A DNA stretch of 64,000 bases from an uncultured Pelagibacteraceae bacterium (GTDB lineage: Bacteria > Pseudomonadota > Alphaproteobacteria > Pelagibacterales > Pelagibacteraceae), in NCBI GenBank assembly GCA_902636075.1, contig CACPQM010000002.1, positions 107,432 through 171,431 of the forward strand, read 5' to 3'. The position numbers and the translations under genes are program-made. Below, in pieces: positions 62,870 through 64,000 of the stretch (positions are counted from its first letter, which is position 1; each line of letters starts with the position of its first letter). The notes beneath the pieces were generated by a model, which saw only the letters and a program-made list of their open reading frames with translations, had not been told where the DNA came from and did not search any database.

Positions 62870-64000
62870 TCATTGGGTCGCTGGGAAAATAATTTCAACT
62901 TTTGCACCCCTCTGTTTATTATTTTCAGCTTTGATTTGTCCGTTATGTAATTCAACTAAGTTTTTTACTATATTTAGGCCTAGGCCTGAATGTTCTCCAA
63001 AATTTTTAGGTCTATTGCTGTAAAATCTATTGAAAATTTTAGTAGTATCCTTCTCACTAAAACCAGTCCCCTCGTCAATTACGACAAGTCTTGGCTTACC
63101 TTCTTTGTCTTTGCTGACCTCTACTATAATTTCTTGATTCTCATCGCTAAAAGAAATTGAATTTTCAAGTAAATTTGCAATAATTTGTTCTATCCTATTG
63201 TTGATACCAAGTATAAAATAATTTTCAGATCCATTAGACTTTAATCTTATTTTTATTTTTTTCTTTGAATTATAAATATTATTAAAATCATCAACTACAG
63301 ATTTTGCAATATCCTTTATATCAATTTTTTGCATTGTCTCAGTAGAAATTACTGCCTCATCTTTCAGCATTTGAGAATAGTCAGTGATTAGCCTTTCTAT
63401 TCTCTCGACATCGTGAGATACAATATTAATTAACTTTTCTCTTTTAGTTTTATCTTCTGTTTCTGAAATTATCTCAGATGCACTTTTTAATGAAGCAAGA
63501 GGATTTCTAATTTCATGAAGTAAGTCTGTTGAGTAATTTTCAGCAGTTGTAATTCTTTTGTTTAATTCACTGGTCATTTCATCAAGTGATTTTGACAATA
63601 TTCCTAATTCATCATTCCTTGTCTTAACTCTTTCTATATCTGTTTTTTCGTTACTTTTGTCTTTTATGATTTTTGTATAAGTAACTAAATTTTTAATAGG
63701 TTTTAAAAAATATCTATTTAAAACATATGAAAAAATAATTATAACCAAAAGTACTACAAGAGCTGTTCTAATAATAAAGTTCTCCCTCTCTTCAATTTGT
63801 GCAATTATATTATCAGCATTTTCAGATATAAGAATATAACCCTTATTATTTAAATAATTAATACTTCCAATACTAAAAACAAAAAACTGTTCTTGGATTT
63901 GTTTTAAATTGGTTAAAGATTTTTCAGATCCTGATAAATAATATTTATTAAGATCTTCATAGAAAATTGTTTCATTTTTATTTTCTTGATTATTAAAATT
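62870..64000 (-). CDS. chvG: ChvG-like sensor histidine kinase (N-terminus outside window)
   Basis: The frame runs open to the window edge, so the TTG at 63748 is not the start. Visible: end of a periplasmic sensor domain (about 64000-63790), a membrane helix (RTALVVLLVIIIFSYVLNRYFL), a HAMP domain, HisKA with phospho-His in LLHEIRNPLASLKSASE, and HATPase_c N box IIANLLENSISFS, G1 DEGTGFS, G2 GEHSGLGLNIVK. The H-E-I-R-N-P form and the helix pattern match ChvG/ExoS-type kinases, whose response regulator (ChvI) would lie upstream, outside the window. Stop is 42 bp before ahcY. Confidence 0.87.
   Translation of the reverse strand, partial: NFNNQENKNETIFYEDLNKYYLSGSEKSLTNLKQIQEQFFVFSIGSINYLNNKGYILISENADNIIAQIEERENFIIRTALVVLLVIIIFSYVLNRYFLKPIKNLVTYTKIIKDKSNEKTDIERVKTRNDELGILSKSLDEMTSELNKRITTAENYSTDLLHEIRNPLASLKSASEIISETEDKTKREKLINIVSHDVERIERLITDYSQMLKDEAVISTETMQKIDIKDIAKSVVDDFNNIYNSKKKIKIRLKSNGSENYFILGINNRIEQIIANLLENSISFSDENQEIIVEVSKDKEGKPRLVVIDEGTGFSEKDTTKIFNRFYSNRPKNFGEHSGLGLNIVKNLVELHNGQIKAENNKQRGAKVEIIFPATQ

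Overview
This window is a stretch of a very compact, strongly AT-rich alphaproteobacterial chromosome, almost certainly a SAR11 / 'Candidatus Pelagibacter'-type marine bacterium. The evidence is the short or negative intergenic distances, Lys/Asn/Ile-rich proteins, and alphaproteobacterial markers and gene orders: DUF2093, DUF1476 (F1-ATPase zeta inhibitor), the BamF-like DUF3035 lipoprotein, ribF-ileS-lspA, thrB-rnhA, and sensor kinase-ahcY-tsaE-amgK-murU. The assignment is inference from protein character and synteny; no database search was possible. No rRNA, tRNA, insertion sequence, prophage or CRISPR array is visible.

Layout. 1-3.4 kb: end of homoserine kinase, RNase HI, a small lipoprotein, a peroxiredoxin and threonine synthase. 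3.4-10 kb: aa3-type cytochrome c oxidase genes (coxB-coxA-coxC-subunit IV-87 aa membrane protein-ctaB on the minus strand), then a second subunit III-like protein and SCO1. 10-14 kb: rsmE, a type II haloacid dehalogenase, DoxX, pirin and quinone oxidoreductase. 14-19.7 kb: ubiA followed by a lipid A/LPS block (msbA-like, waaA, lpxK, lpxL-like). 19.7-28.2 kb: purD-rsmD, and a long minus-strand series HAD-ribF-ileS-lspA-DUF3035-pgi. 28.2-32.2 kb: groES-groEL with a heat-shock-type promoter and a strong terminator, then typA. 32-44.5 kb: small membrane proteins, two J-domain proteins, isocitrate lyase divergent from a ScfR/RamB-like regulator across a 316-bp control region, an extraordinary lysine-rich coiled-coil protein, cfa, a dapA-like gene, oligopeptidase B and an hsp20 gene. 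44.5-51 kb: a BMP-type (nucleoside) ABC transporter followed by a purine-type phosphoribosyltransferase, a tandem DUF1330 pair and an AlkA-like glycosylase. 51-58.7 kb: an EamA exporter, msrA, a sulfurtransferase, an RND efflux pair, a lytic transglycosylase-like lipoprotein, a nuclease and DUF1476. 58.7-64 kb: gpmA, the MurNAc-recycling pair murU/amgK, tsaE, ahcY and the C-terminal part of a ChvG-like sensor kinase that runs off the window.

How the parts fit: the genes are mostly core metabolism, respiration, envelope and proteostasis of a free-living heterotroph. Regulation is concentrated in a few places. A ROSE-like RNA thermometer appears to sit in the hsp20 leader, under an RpoH-like promoter. 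groESL has its own RpoH-like promoter. The aceA/regulator intergenic region carries 9-bp-phased TTTACAA repeats and an unlisted 53-codon ORF. Elsewhere genes are packed so tightly that eight convergent pairs overlap, five of them sharing a 4-bp double stop, and several divergent pairs are separated by only 16-36 bp.
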